Shown here piece by piece: positions 45,245 to 55,996 of a DNA stretch of 64,000 nt (position 1 is the stretch's first letter; each line of letters starts with the position of its first letter). The notes under the pieces were generated by a model. That model saw only the letters and a program-made list of their open reading frames with translations. It searched no databases and was not told the DNA's origin. The stretch is taken from NCBI GenBank assembly GCA_018417955.1, contig JACTVC010000011.1:1052262-1116261 (forward strand). Reading direction: 5' to 3'. Source of the stretch: Laccaria trichodermophora (taxonomy: Eukaryota; Basidiomycota; Agaricomycetes; Agaricales; Hydnangiaceae). A program made the translations under genes and the position numbers.

Positions 45245-45643
45245 AAGCCCCCCCTGGGCCTCCGCCTTTGGTGAGTCACTCCCCTGCTCCTACAAGTGTG
45301 GTTTCCGAGACTCGCTCGACGCGTCGCAGGGCTCCTACATTCTGGGAATCGCTGCTCATCTCGTTTGCCCACAGATTGGACCTCCCTGTCGGGACAGAAA
45401 GCCTCACGGCTTTCGCCCATCACTGCGCTTCGCGCATTCTGGCTCTCTCTCTTGGACTAGAACATTATGTGCTCTCTTTGCCATGGACTACGTAGTACTC
45501 TAAGCACCCTGTAATGTTCACCTACCTACACTAGACATCCTCAGCCCTAATACAAAGACGTAGGAGTCAATGAGCAGTGTGTCATGCGATCAACGGAGTC
45601 TGAATTTCAAAGTCCGAATTAATGAATGAATGCGTCAAGCATC

Positions 45644-46321
45644 AAGGGGGTCTTAGGATTTTAAAAAAATACCTGGGGTCGATTTTTTTTTTTAAGCCCT
45701 TGGAGCTCAACCTACCTACCTATGTAATCAGACACATACCCATATATGGCAATGTGATGTCATCATCATGATCACTTTGTCCCTCTACTTGTCCCAGATG
45801 CCTCACAGGCCTTGCAAACCCAGCTTTGTGGAACAGTTTCCAATGAAACACAACCTAGGTGATACTAAAATGTAGGTGAGTGATATAAAACCTTTTTTGT
45901 ATGGAAGATAGGATAGCCTTACCCATTGTGTCTCACAGCCAAGCTTCTTACATCATGTGAGTGCCTGTCGAGCTAAGTTTGAATGATACTCATGCTGTTA
46001 TTCTCCAATTCCATGTCATCAGTGATGATACTTTACAAGTCTGCCACCACTGGAGCATCTCCCCATTTTCGCCTCCCACTCCCTTGTCAACTCTGAAGTA
46101 CCAGATAAGATTAAAGAAATATTATATAAAGCTTGAATATCATTAAATTTGGACTGATCTCCATGTTCTGGAGTATATTGGCACTGCAAACCTGCAAGGT
46201 ATGGCCTTTCAGGCCTGTTTTGAGATCATTTTGTAGAGGGTTCCAAGAATTTTTTTTCTGGGCCTGCAGCTGACCTACCTACCCAACCCCCGGTCAGACT
46301 TTGGAATCCTAAGACCCCCTT
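45644..46321. mobile_element. Mutator-type MITE with 10-bp target duplication
   Basis: The element starts AAGGGGGTCTTAGGATT and ends with its exact reverse complement. It is flanked by the direct repeat GTCAAGCATC at 45634-45643 and 46322-46331. It is 678 bp long and has no coding capacity. The duplication length fits the Mutator superfamily (8-11 bp). Confidence 0.9.
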
Positions 46322-46331
46322 GTCAAGCATC

Positions 46332-47576
46332 AAGTTGCACACCTGCTCAACTGACCGCCCAAAAAACGACGACGACCGCCCACAAACGGAGGTGACCGCC
46401 CACAAACGCAGATGAACCACCACCATCCACCATGGCGCACAAACAACGGCCAGTACCCACGAGCGGACCAAGGTGCTGATGAGCCCAGGTGAGCATGCTT
46501 CCCCCCTGCATCCCGTATTAGAGAGATGAATAGTGGTGCCACGTCGCCGACAGCGACGTGACAGTTTTATATTGGGACACCACGGTGAGTACCCCCCCCT
46601 CCTACGTTCGTCCCAACCCACCTCGCTGAGACACAGGACAACGACGGAACAACAAGTTACAACATGAAAGGACAACAACGCAGCGAGGAGGACGCGAGGA
46701 GGACACGGTAAGCTCACCTCATCCCCATCACTCATCTGTCTAACATGGAATCAAGGTGGCACATCGCCGACAGCGACGTGTCAACCAAAGGACAACAAAC
46801 GACATGAGTCGTTCATCGTCGTTCTGTATTTCAAAACATCAAGGTAAGTACCCCCGTCTCACGCTCGTCCCAACCCACCTCGTTGAGACACAGGACAACG
46901 ACGGAACAATAATGTGGGACAAGGAACAACGACGATGCGACGAGGAAAACACAGGACGAGGGCGGGATGAGGACGCGACAAAGACACGGGATGGCTACGA
47001 ACCGACGAGGGCACGGCACAACGACGCGACAAGGACACCGGGTGACGATAGCACGTCATCCAGACGGCGACGACACATGTCGTCGTCACTGTCCGTATTA
47101 ATCCAGGTGAGTAGCAACATGACTTCCCTCCCTCTCCTTTTTTAACACCAGAAGCAGGGGCGACGGACGGTGACGACGCATTTTGTTGTCACTGTCCTCA
47201 TATTCCAGGTGTACATCATGACTCCCTCCCCATCTCCTACCGACGGCGACGTGGCGACCAACAACGAATGAACAACAACGACAATGGACAATGAATGACG
47301 AAGAAGGCTGACAACGAAGATGATTGGCAACAAATGACAACGACTACCACCACCGATGACGAATGACTCCGAGTCCCCGACAACGAACGATGACCGCCAA
47401 CGACAACGAGGAACGACGACTACAACGATGAGACCAACAATGACCAATGACGACAACGACAATGGACTTAGCTATAGTAGTTGTTAGTATGCTTCTATCA
47501 TTATGTCTAGAATACCTTTTCAATGTTCATTCCCGTGTCAGGCAAGCATCGTGCCGTAGGCACGCTTGTGTCCTAA
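46332..47576 (+). mobile_element. probable nonautonomous Helitron tail with repeats
   Basis: The + strand ends in a 6-bp hairpin CGTGCC-GTA-GGCACG followed 8 bases later by CTAA at 47573-47576 and a T, the classical Helitron 3' end. Upstream (46578-46640 and 46850-46915) a block GTCCCAACCCACCTCG…GACACAGGACAACGACGGAACAA is repeated about 270 bases apart. The core CGCCGACAGCGACGTG also occurs twice (about 46547 and 46769). The rest is CAACGACGAC-rich. The 5' end was not found. Confidence 0.55.
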
Positions 47577-47866
47577 TAAGTCTGTCAATACTTGGTCAAT
47601 ACAATGAAAAAAAATATTGGTTGGCCAAAATAGCGGAATCCTATCCTACTAATACAGGCATACTAGGCTGGTGATAAGCTACCAACTGGCTTAAATGGAT
47701 TATGGTACCCTCGTAAATACCATACTAGGTGGTACTAGCCTTTCTCTCTCCATACTAGGCTATACTAGCCTTTCACCGCCCGTCCTAGGGACTGCTAACC
47801 TGTTGAGCCCCAACCAAAGCCACACAAACGAGATATTAGGTAAGTAGGCCCATACTATATACACTA
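47577..47866. other. right subterminal region
   Basis: It contains several CCATACTAGG / ACTAGCCTTTC motifs in both orientations, similar to those just inside the left end, and no gene. They may be binding sites for the transposase. Confidence 0.45.
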
Positions 47867-47900
47867 GGCCTACCATGGAACGTGAACTTTTGCTGATGCC
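47867..47900 (-). repeat. right terminal inverted repeat
   Basis: Read on the minus strand it begins GGCATCAGCAAAAGTTC, identical to the left end for 17 bases. The next base after 47900 is host F-box sequence. Confidence 0.85.
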
Positions 47901-48777
47901 ACACTTTCGAACAAAGCATTTACTCATTTTCTTGGGTCACCATCCCTGACCGTCCTCGTTATCTCAAAATTTGGATTTCCTGGACTGTTGAGCAAGTGTA
48001 TGCACGTCAAAAGCCTGCAAGTTCGATATATGGAGTTTGAGTTGGGTAGATCCACTCCTGATCATTGTCCACGGATTTCTTCCCTTTCTTGTGGAGCTTC
48101 GTTGCAGACGGTTCGATATCTGATACCTGGTTTTCTCTTGGAAAGTCAAGGGAATGAGAAGGATATTGTCGACCTTTCAGCCCTTCGCCAACTCACCCTG
48201 ATTCCAGAATCCAACCACCGCGAAGACACGACGCAGAATTTGATCAACCACCTTGCCGACACGCTAGAAGACCTGGATTGCGGTTTCCTCGTTTTTCGTT
48301 CGTCCTCCCTTCCCCTTGTTGAACATTTCTGCTCACACCCAAATTTGATTAGCATCCCCAAAGCTCGGGCCAATACCCCGCCTCCGTACCTTGAAACAAT
48401 GGATTCACCTACTACCCAGGAATGATCCTGGACAAACTCTGAACCAGCTCTGCGACATTCTCACGCATTGTACCACGACCTCCAAGGTAATTCAGCATAT
48501 CACGATTAATCTAGCAGTGGTTCGTCTGAGCTTCGAGGAGCTCATTCGCCTCAATTGGTCTTATGTTGATGATATATTTGAAAACCCGCCGCCAACGTTG
48601 AGGGAACTCACACTGGGCATAAGGTACACGGGGGAGTCGTTCGAAGGCAAGCCGGTGCTTTTCGGGGATCTACAAACCGCCTTGACGTCGGTGATGGAAC
48701 AATGTATGCCCCACCTTACAACGATGGCTTCTACGAAACCCCATATCTTCAAGTTCTCCTTCATTGCGATCAAGTAG
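47901..48777 (+). pseudogene. 3' half of the interrupted F-box gene
   Basis: In frame with the 5' half, the sequence reads TLSNKAFTHFLGSPSLTVL, then an LRR-like region with SSLSCGASLQTVRYL and LADTLEDLDC. A frameshift near 48360-48390 moves the frame to the one carrying KQWIHLLPRNDP, CDILTHCTTTSK and the end at 48777. The copy at 50404 confirms the order of these segments. The gene is thus broken both by the insertion and by a frameshift. Confidence 0.8.
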
Positions 48778-49180
48778 TATGCCTATCACGCGTACGGTTC
48801 AAACCGTTGGCCCACCTTCCACTGCTTTCTTTGAATTGGAATTCGGAGTGGAAAGGATACAGATGCTGTTGAGGGCAGACCTGTGAGCCCAATTTTTCGA
48901 CGTAACGCGCGACTACCTTTGCCCATCATTTCTTCAGTTCTAGACTCTATCATGTCCGTGAGAGGCCTTTCGAAATGTTGCACTGCCTCACAAATCTTTG
49001 GCTTTTCCATGCTCTCGTTGCCCTCCCTCATTCCGACGGGTGCACTTACACGGAACTTTTACCGTGATCCTCATGCCTGAATAGGTGTTGAGCTTGGCAT
49101 CGTGGCCTAGCCAAACATAATCACAACAAAAAACCCATTTTCTTTGATGTCCTTTCTCTGTCTGATCTTGGTCTGATCCA
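48778..49180. other. intergenic, no gene recognised
   Basis: This holds the 3' flank of the F-box gene and the upstream region of the kinase-like gene. I see nothing distinctive. Confidence 0.35.
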
Positions 49181-50050
49181 ATGGACATCTTGTCATCTCT
49201 GAGAAAGCTTAGACTCTTTGTCTATTTCACACACATCCTGCCATCTTTGAGAAAGCTCAGACTCCTTGTCTACTTCACACTCACTTACCCTGCCACCCAT
49301 CCTCGCATTCGCCGTTTCCGGTTTGGTATTCCCCTGATCATGAAGACTGAAGAACGCTTGTTCTCCACAGAGGCGGATGCCCTGTGCTTCCTCAATGCCA
49401 GCGGCCTTGATCTCCCAATCCCACGTCTCTTCGATTCGATCGTTTGCAATAAAAATACCTACACCATCATGTCACTTATACCAGGCCGTTTACTCCTCCA
49501 AGACCTGGATCAGATGTCGGATCCCGAGCTTCGCACGATTTTGAAGGACGTGCGCACGGTCTTGGATCGTCTATGGACACTAAAGCAGAGCCCTTCCGAC
49601 GCCGGAAAAGTTATGCTCAGTGGGAGTGGACATGGGCTCCCGGACCCCATAACCTTCTTTGACACTTATTATGGCCCATGCCCGTCTGTTTTAAACCTCT
49701 ACTTCTCGATGGGGGAGAATCTCAGCGCCGGCTGGGACAAACCATGGAGTGAAGAGGAGTTTATGGTTAGACATAGTGACGCGATACGCACAGTCCAGGC
49801 CGACCGCATCGTGTGGGTCCACCGTGATTTGCGGTGGCAGAACATCCTTGTCCACAACGGGAGGCTTAGTGGGATCATCGATTGGGAGAATTCGGGGTGG
49901 TTCCCATGCCATTGGCAACTTCACGCGCTGCGCTACGTTCGTGGATGTCCAATACGCATATGTGCCATGTGGAAGGACATGAAGTTCCCGCCAGAGACGG
50001 AGGCTGCATACCAGGCATCAATGTCGCTGATAAATTACCATCCATGTTGA
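49181..50050 (+). CDS. aminoglycoside-phosphotransferase-fold small-molecule kinase
   Basis: The 289-residue protein has the APH/choline-kinase C-lobe signature. WVHRDLRWQNILV supplies the catalytic Asp and metal-binding Asn (HxDxxxxN type), and SGIIDWENSGW supplies the second metal Asp, followed by the usual PxxWQL. The N-lobe has a conserved-looking helix with an EADALCFLNASG pattern preceding a P-rich strand (LPIPRLFD). Such genes are abundant in Agaricomycetes, and their substrates are unknown. A real role in antibiotic modification is unlikely. The first 30 residues carry a direct repeat of about 50 bases (SLRKLRLFVYFT and SLRKLRLLVYFT). The protein may start at a later Met. Confidence 0.85.
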   Translation: MDILSSLRKLRLFVYFTHILPSLRKLRLLVYFTLTYPATHPRIRRFRFGIPLIMKTEERLFSTEADALCFLNASGLDLPIPRLFDSIVCNKNTYTIMSLIPGRLLLQDLDQMSDPELRTILKDVRTVLDRLWTLKQSPSDAGKVMLSGSGHGLPDPITFFDTYYGPCPSVLNLYFSMGENLSAGWDKPWSEEEFMVRHSDAIRTVQADRIVWVHRDLRWQNILVHNGRLSGIIDWENSGWFPCHWQLHALRYVRGCPIRICAMWKDMKFPPETEAAYQASMSLINYHPC

Positions 50051-50059
50051 TGATATATC

Positions 50060-50260
50060 TGTCCCCATTGCCCCTTTGTAATTGTACTACTTATGTTCAA
50101 GTTCGGATCTCAAAACTAGCAATTATTATCGTTACAAAACACTAGCACCGTCAGCCAAATGTATATGTATGTCCAACCATCAGAATGATCATGTACCGGC
50201 GTTGCGATGAGGTTGCAGAGGCTTCGGCTGCCCGCTAGCTTTGAGCTCGCGAAGGGGGGT
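50060..50260. repeat. duplicated relic of the antiporter 3' end and spacer
   Basis: Two blocks match 51790-52230 in the same order: a spacer with TCAAAACTAG…ATTATTATCGTTA, and GATCATG-ACCGGCGTTG followed by GCTTCGGCTGC. The second block is the coding 3' end of the Kha1-like antiporter, here full of mismatches and stops. This shows that the F-box gene and its right flank were duplicated in tandem. Confidence 0.7.
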
Positions 50261-50403
50261 AAGTGGGTAACTTGATATCGATGAGTATCTAAACGCTTGC
50301 TTCAAACCACTCAGTACTCAAACGTGACATCGACAACTTTTCAAGAGGTTTATAACCAAAAGCTTTTGCCTGCGGTACACCTCACTGTGGGGCATCTTTC
50401 AAG

Positions 50404-51657
50404 ATGAATATCACGAACTTCCCGCAAGAAATCCTCGATGAGATCTTTAGAAATTTCCTTCTATACAAGCCGCGCAGGCGTGACGTTGCAAACCTAACCT
50501 CCGGTGCACTCAGTTGCAAAGCCTCATCTTGCCAACGATATCTCTTTTCCACCGTCCGGCTCCTGGCAAACGAACATGCCCAACAAGATCGAGCCAAAAA
50601 AAACCATAATTCAACGCCACGCATGTCCAATCAGAACTTACGTGCGCCGACTGCATCTGTATTTTGGAAGTTCTGAACAAAGCAGAATGAACTTGATTGT
50701 CATTTTCCATCGATACTCCCTTTTCTTTCAAATGTTCAGGTGTTGTCAGTCGGTAGTAGCGCTGACGCGCTAGTGAAGCACCGAGTCACCAATATCTGGG
50801 ACTCCGCGTACATGCTTTTGACCCAGGCCTTGAAGCAACTCCTGAGGTCTCCACTCCTCACCACCCTCGTTTTCTCGAAAGTTGCATGGTCCTGGACTGT
50901 TAGGCGAATGCCCGTACGTGGAAAACCTGAGCGTTTCGGGCCCTATCGATATTGGATTTCAGACCCCCAGTCCCCCCCTTTACAAGCCGCAGATCAAATC
51001 GCTGTCTTGTGGAGCTTCGTTGAAGGCGATTAAACCTTTATTTCCCGACTTTTGCACAGAGAGACAATCGGGTGAGGAGGTTTCGTGGTTATCTCCAGTG
51101 GTTGATATTTCAGCCCTTCGTCAACTCGTCCTATCTACGGACTCGCGTGGACATTCAAGATCAATTGGCCAGACGGAGAATTTCATCAACCCTGTGGCTG
51201 ATACGCTAGAGGGCCTCGATTGCAGTGGTTGCTTTTTACCTTCCAAGTTCAAGCCAATGCCTCGCCTCCGTATGTTGAAGCGGTGGATTCATCTCCCTAC
51301 CAATGGCCCGCCCGAAAGGACCCTCACTCAGCTCTGTGACGTCCTTACGCACTGCACCACCACCTCCAAGGACATCGAACGTATAACCATCAACTTATTC
51401 GTAGTTCAGATGGGCTTCCAGGAGCTCGTCCATCTCGACTGGTCCGACTTGATGATGTGTTCAAAACCCCTCCGCCAATGTTAGAGGAGTTCACGTTGGC
51501 CGTGAAATACAAGGGCAAGCCTCTTCAAGGCGAGCCAGTGCTTCGCGGAGATCTACAAATTGCCTTGAAATCGGTGATGAAACGACGGATGCCTAACATG
51601 ACAGGAATGGCTTCTGCAGGTCCTGATGTTTTCAAGTTCTCTTCCATTGCGCTCTAG
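50404..51657 (+). pseudogene. F-box gene, decayed tandem copy
   Basis: It begins MNITNFPQEILDEIF and aligns with the interrupted copy over its whole length (VRRLHLYFG, SLSCGASLKAI, DTLEGLDC, WIHLPTNGPP, CDVLTHCTTTSKD and the end DVFKFSSIAL). At least four frameshifts are needed (near 50590, 50705, 50885 and 51460), so no full-length protein is possible. There is no transposon in this copy, which makes it the reference for the uninterrupted gene structure. Confidence 0.85.
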
Positions 51658-51956
51658 TTGCATCCTGCTGGTTTTGAGTAAACCTCTCAGGTCGACGTTG
51701 CAAACCTCCGACCCTCAGATCCAGCAGACCTCATGTTTCATTCCTCTGGCTAATTGTAAATCGCCAACTTTTTTTTTGCTCTCCCGATTGCCTTCATGTA
51801 TGTACTTGAGTACGGATATCAAAACTAGGAATTCATGACCATCATCATTATCGTTAGAACTCGTAGCACTGTAAACCAAAAAAAAAGACAGCAAAGGATA
51901 TATATGTACACAATTCATGCCCAACCATTCATCGTCACCATAAAAACCCAGAAAAC
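51658..51956. other. convergent spacer
   Basis: This lies between the F-box pseudogene and the antiporter stop and shares sequence with 50060-50170. No gene. Confidence 0.4.
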
Positions 51957-54948
51957 TTACACCCCAGCAGCAGCCTGCAAAACCAACAAACTTGCACCCA
52001 CATTCCTCCCCACAAGCGCCGCACCAACATCCCCAAGCGTCTTGGACACCGAGCTCCCAATAGCCGGACCACTCGCACTCAACTCCTTCAACTCCCCCTT
52101 CAAATCCTCCACTGCCATCCGCCTCGACCGGCCCAGCAGAACGATCATGGACCGGCGTTGGGCAGAGGTCGCGGATGCTTCGGCTGCTGCTAGCTCTGTC
52201 AGCTTGTGCAGGGGCGTGGACGTTGAGTGGGTTGCGAATGTTATTCTGGAAAGGGATGAGGGTGAGGCGGGGGAAGAGGAGGGGGAGGTAATGGTGTATC
52301 GGTCCCAGAGAACGTTATCGGCTGTGTCGGATGCGAGGCGAGTTTGTGTGTTCTGGTGGCCGTAGATTGTATCTGCTGCTGCTACAGTCTAATCGTGGGG
52401 CGGGTCAATAATTGTTGGGGGTAAAGAGAGGAGACAGGACAGCGTACCATGTGCGCAACAGGCAGCTCAGCCGAAAAGACCTTCTCATTGTCATTGTCAT
52501 CCCTCACCTCCGCCGTCTTCCTTAACCTCACAACCGAGCCCGTAACACCCGTCTTCGCACATAACTGCACAAGGAACGTCAACGCCAGCCTATCATCCGG
52601 CCCACCAAAGAAAGGAAGGAACAAGTGCTGCGTGTGGTGTTGCTGCTGTCCCCTGTCCACGAAAAGCGCCACGTCCGAAGGGCAGTTCAAGAAGACGTTA
52701 CGGATAAATTCAGAATAAACGACGGAGCTCGTTTGGTCTTGCATCGTCGTCTTGTGGAATATCCCGTCGAATGGGTTGTGTGTCGTATTTCCGTTGTGTT
52801 CAATGGAAGAAGTGTCGATAGACGTGGTGCCCCTCGACCAAGGGATAATGACCATCTCCGCTTCGACATCTTTGACGTGCTGGCTAATCGCACTGGGGAA
52901 CTCGTCATAGTTCACCACGCTCAAATTCGCAGAGACCCTCAGTCGGTTCAGGGATCCAAAAGTCTTGAACACTGATACGACAGGGTCGTTGTAGATGAGC
53001 GCGTCGGCCTCTTGTGAACGGATGACGGCGGACGTTCGATTCGTCAGCTCAATAAGGCGAAGAGCGTTGATGCTGATCGAAGGCGGAGGTGGGGTCATGT
53101 GCTCCAAATCAGAAGACGACCCAAACGCCTCGACTTCTTTATTATCCGCTGATGTATTAGGCGCACTTAGCGTCTCTTGAGACGCAGCAAGATCCTGAGA
53201 TTGCAAAAGGTTCGCAATAGTCATAGCCGCAGGCAACTGTTCCACTTTTTCCAAGATCAACGCAAATTTGGATTTAGTGCCAGCCGGGTCGGATATGGGC
53301 TTGGATGCTGCTGGGCCTGCTTCTGGGGTGTCCGTTCTGGATTTGGAGCCGACGACGACGCGGTATTTCTCGGGATAGAAGAAGAGCGTTAGAGGTGTTG
53401 TCATGAAGGTCAAAATGAGCGCGTGGATGATGAACATGGAGAATGTGCGTGTGTCGAGGATGCCTGCTTGAAGTCCGATGTTCAAGACGATGAGTTCGAC
53501 CAATCTGTAGGGGATGTGAGTTTGAACTACAGTGATTGATTAGAGCTGAGTGACTGACCCTTTACAACTCATAAGTGAGCCGATGGCACCTGCTTCGCGC
53601 CATCTGTAGCCAGTGGCGTATGCAGCGCCAGCACAGGCGATGAACTTGGAGGAAAAGGCGACGAGGCAGATGATGACGACGTAGCCCCAAGTAATACCGT
53701 TGTTTAACAGTCCGAGATTGGTCTTGAGACCTGACAATGTGAAGTACTAGATCGGTTCTATTAGTGTTCGTAATGCGTGTAAATTTTTATGAGGACATAC
53801 GATGGGCAAGAGTATGATGGATACAAGATCTTCCAGCTTTTCCACAAAAGAGATCGCAAACCCATTCTCATGCGGAATGATAAGACCCGCCAAAAACCCA
53901 CCTTGACATAGGTCAGCAATGCCAAAAAGGAACGAACAAAGCAAGGAAGAACGGACCGAAGATTGCGTGAACGCCGATGATGTCCGTATAAAAGGCGGAG
54001 ATGAACACAATAAGAAGTGTAACAGTCATCATCAAGGGCGTGGGCGATCCCTGCTCCAAACTCCCCGTTCGGCGCGCAAGCCACACAAAAGCCCATTTGC
54101 CAGGATACAGCAGGAAGATAACATACCCCACAGTGGCAAGTAACACATAAAGCGCCGTCAACCCCGAGCTGGCGTTAACGAGCGCAACAGTAAGCGCCAA
54201 CAACACCCATCCAACAACGTCGTTCCCTATCCCCGCACTAAGCGTCACCACGCCCACTTCCGTCTCCAACAACTTGAGTTCGGTGAGAATGCGGCACAGA
54301 ACGGGGAACGCGGTGATGCCGATAGCTACGGCGGTGAACAGGAGAAAGTAACCGAAATTAACGGTGGGACTGATGAACTCTTTGTATACCCCAACGCCCA
54401 GCGCGGCTCCGAGACCTAAAGGGAGCACCAAGCCCGCGAGTGAGACTGCTGCGGATGCTTTGACTTTCCTTCTTAATAAGCGCGTATCGATCTCGAGTCC
54501 GACGAGAAAGAGGAAGAGGACGAGGCCGATGGTGGATGTAAGGACTAGGGAGGGCATTCCGGCTGTTGGGAAGATGGCGTTTGTGAAGCCTGGGATGCGA
54601 CCCATTACGGTTGGACCGAGGAGGACGCCGCCGATGACTTCTGCGATGACGCGGGGTTGGCGGATGCGCGAGAGGCCCAGGGAGAGAAGTTGGGTCATTG
54701 CGATTATTATTACTGTTGTAGTTGGGTTAGCTGGATAATATGGATGAATAGGAAGTGACTTACCGACTTGGATGACCCATAGGCGAAATGGATCTGTAGC
54801 ATTGTAGGCAGCTGGGTTGTCGCCTGAAATGACACCTCCCTGGAAGTGGTTTGAGTGAAAATATGATAACAGCTGCTTGTGATAACGGTACCTGTTCAGA
54901 GGCTTTGCGAGCAAAGACCTGGACTATCGCATTTGCAAACTCGCCCAT
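51957..54948 (-). CDS. KHA1: Kha1-type K+(Na+)/H+ antiporter
   Basis: Seven exons (54948-54892, 54839-54764, 54712-53957, 53901-53801, 53746-53559, 53504-52448, 52388-51957) sum to 889 codons. The N-terminal half is a CPA2-type cation/proton exchanger with about 12 hydrophobic helices. It includes VIAEVIGGVLLGPTV, the helix GIGNDVVGWVLLA with its ND pair, and GVHAIFGGFLAGLIIP, restored across an intron. The C-terminal half is a cytosolic regulatory region with a USP-like part (AEMVIIPWSRG, LPFFGGPDDRLAL). Yeast Kha1 exchanges K+ for H+ in the Golgi. The length matches (873 in yeast). The gene is intact. Its last exon was copied to 50171-50260. Confidence 0.92.
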
Positions 54949-55291
54949 GGTGGAGAGCGCTGAAAGTGGGGTCGAATTGTTTCATGTTGTCTCCGCGTCT
55001 TTTTATACTATCTCGAAATAGGGTCAACACCCGCCGAATGGAGCTTTTAGCCCACACATCACACTTCCATCAGTCATTTACGAGACGCCAAGGATACTAA
55101 AAGCCTTGTGTGCAGCTTCTGTAAGTAAAGCAAGTACTCCAATCTACTATACTAGTAGTCTAACAGCCTAATGAGATGAGCGCAACTTTGCAAGACAATC
55201 GGTACCGGATAATGTAACCTAATGCGAGAACCTCGGCGAAGCTTAATGCAAAAAACATACGGTCGGAAAAGCTTAACGCAAGAACATACGG
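54949..55291. other. intergenic between the antiporter start and the BUD31 stop
   Basis: This contains the antiporter promoter. A TATACTAT-type sequence lies near 55001-55010. No gene. Confidence 0.35.
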
Positions 55292-55996
55292 TCATGAGTC
55301 TGAGCTACATCCACGACAGCCTATTGTTGGTTCAGAACGAGGCAACATGCATAAAGACATGGAAACAGCGTACCGCAGTGAACACACTCAACCACTGTCC
55401 CCGTTCGTACCTGAGCTTTCGGCACTCTGCAGATGCATGTTGAGCCTTGGTAGTTCATGTCCTGCATACATAAACGTCAGCCTTGCTCACAAAGGCAGCA
55501 ATCTCTCAAAGGAGAACGGAGAGGACAGAGCAACAACATACCCTACTCTGGATGCACCGAATACAACACAACTTTTCATACCCCGTCTTCTTCCACTTCG
55601 CAATCAACCTGCACAAAAACGAAAAAGAGTCAGTACCTCCCCATAAACCACAGTCAAGTCAAGACAAACGCACGCGGGGTCCGCATATTCCTGCTTCAAA
55701 AGCCAATCATACAACTCCTTCGATATCGCCTCCCGTTTATAATACAGCTCATAGATATACCTCGAGCGCGCGTGCGAGATACGCATGATAGGCCACAAGG
55801 ACTCGGCTTTCCGCTTTCCCTCGTGCGACTCGTTCTCCGCATCTCGCATCTTCTTGGCATAGTCGTCTAGAATCTTCGTGGAAATCAGCAACAGTCGAAA
55901 TTGGAGCAAGAGATGGAGGAGAGGAGAACGTACAGATTCAATGTCCTCATAACCCTCTGGCGGCGGCTTTGTCCTCGTCGTTCGGATTTTGGGCAT
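55292..55996 (-). CDS. BUD31: BUD31 (G10) spliceosomal protein
   Basis: BUD31 belongs to the activated spliceosome and contacts the U6/substrate core. Five exons, 55996-55934, 55873-55674, 55608-55542, 55461-55374 and 55320-55292, give 148 residues, the family length. The sequence starts [17 protein letters not shown], contains [16 protein letters not shown] and [17 protein letters not shown], then the zinc-binding region [28 protein letters not shown], with the final cysteines assembled across the last intron. It is divergent from the HVA22-like gene, with 232 bp between the two starts. Confidence 0.95.

Larger units (their letters stand above)
39964..45540 (+). mobile_element. DIRS-like tyrosine-recombinase retroelement, 5' truncated and mutated
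   Basis: Gag-like, reverse transcriptase/RNase H and tyrosine recombinase frames follow in order on the + strand, the layout of DIRS-type retrotransposons, which integrate by a recombinase rather than an integrase. The gag frame enters without a start codon at 39964. A MITE sits in the gag intron and a stop separates RT from RNase H. Terminal repeats were not recognised. The right limit is approximate. Confidence 0.75.
18008..47900. mobile_element. 29.9-kb TIR-bounded composite element (KDZ transposase, TET/JBP gene and nested transposons)
   Basis: The block is delimited by imperfect 34-nt inverted repeats (first 17 positions identical) and interrupts a host F-box gene. Its core carries a KDZ transposase and a TET/JBP dioxygenase, which are known to travel together in basidiomycetes, plus five unassigned genes. 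Later insertions (Helitron remnants, a DIRS-like element, two MITEs, satellites) account for much of the length. No clear target-site duplication is seen at the ends (AATACC before, ACACTT after). That the KDZ transposase mobilised the whole block is inference. The inverted repeats could belong to a smaller element that later swelled. Confidence 0.75.

Noticed and set aside
52625..52975. Plus-strand frame opposite the antiporter
   Set aside because: It lies entirely within an exon of the well-supported antiporter gene and has no family resemblance.
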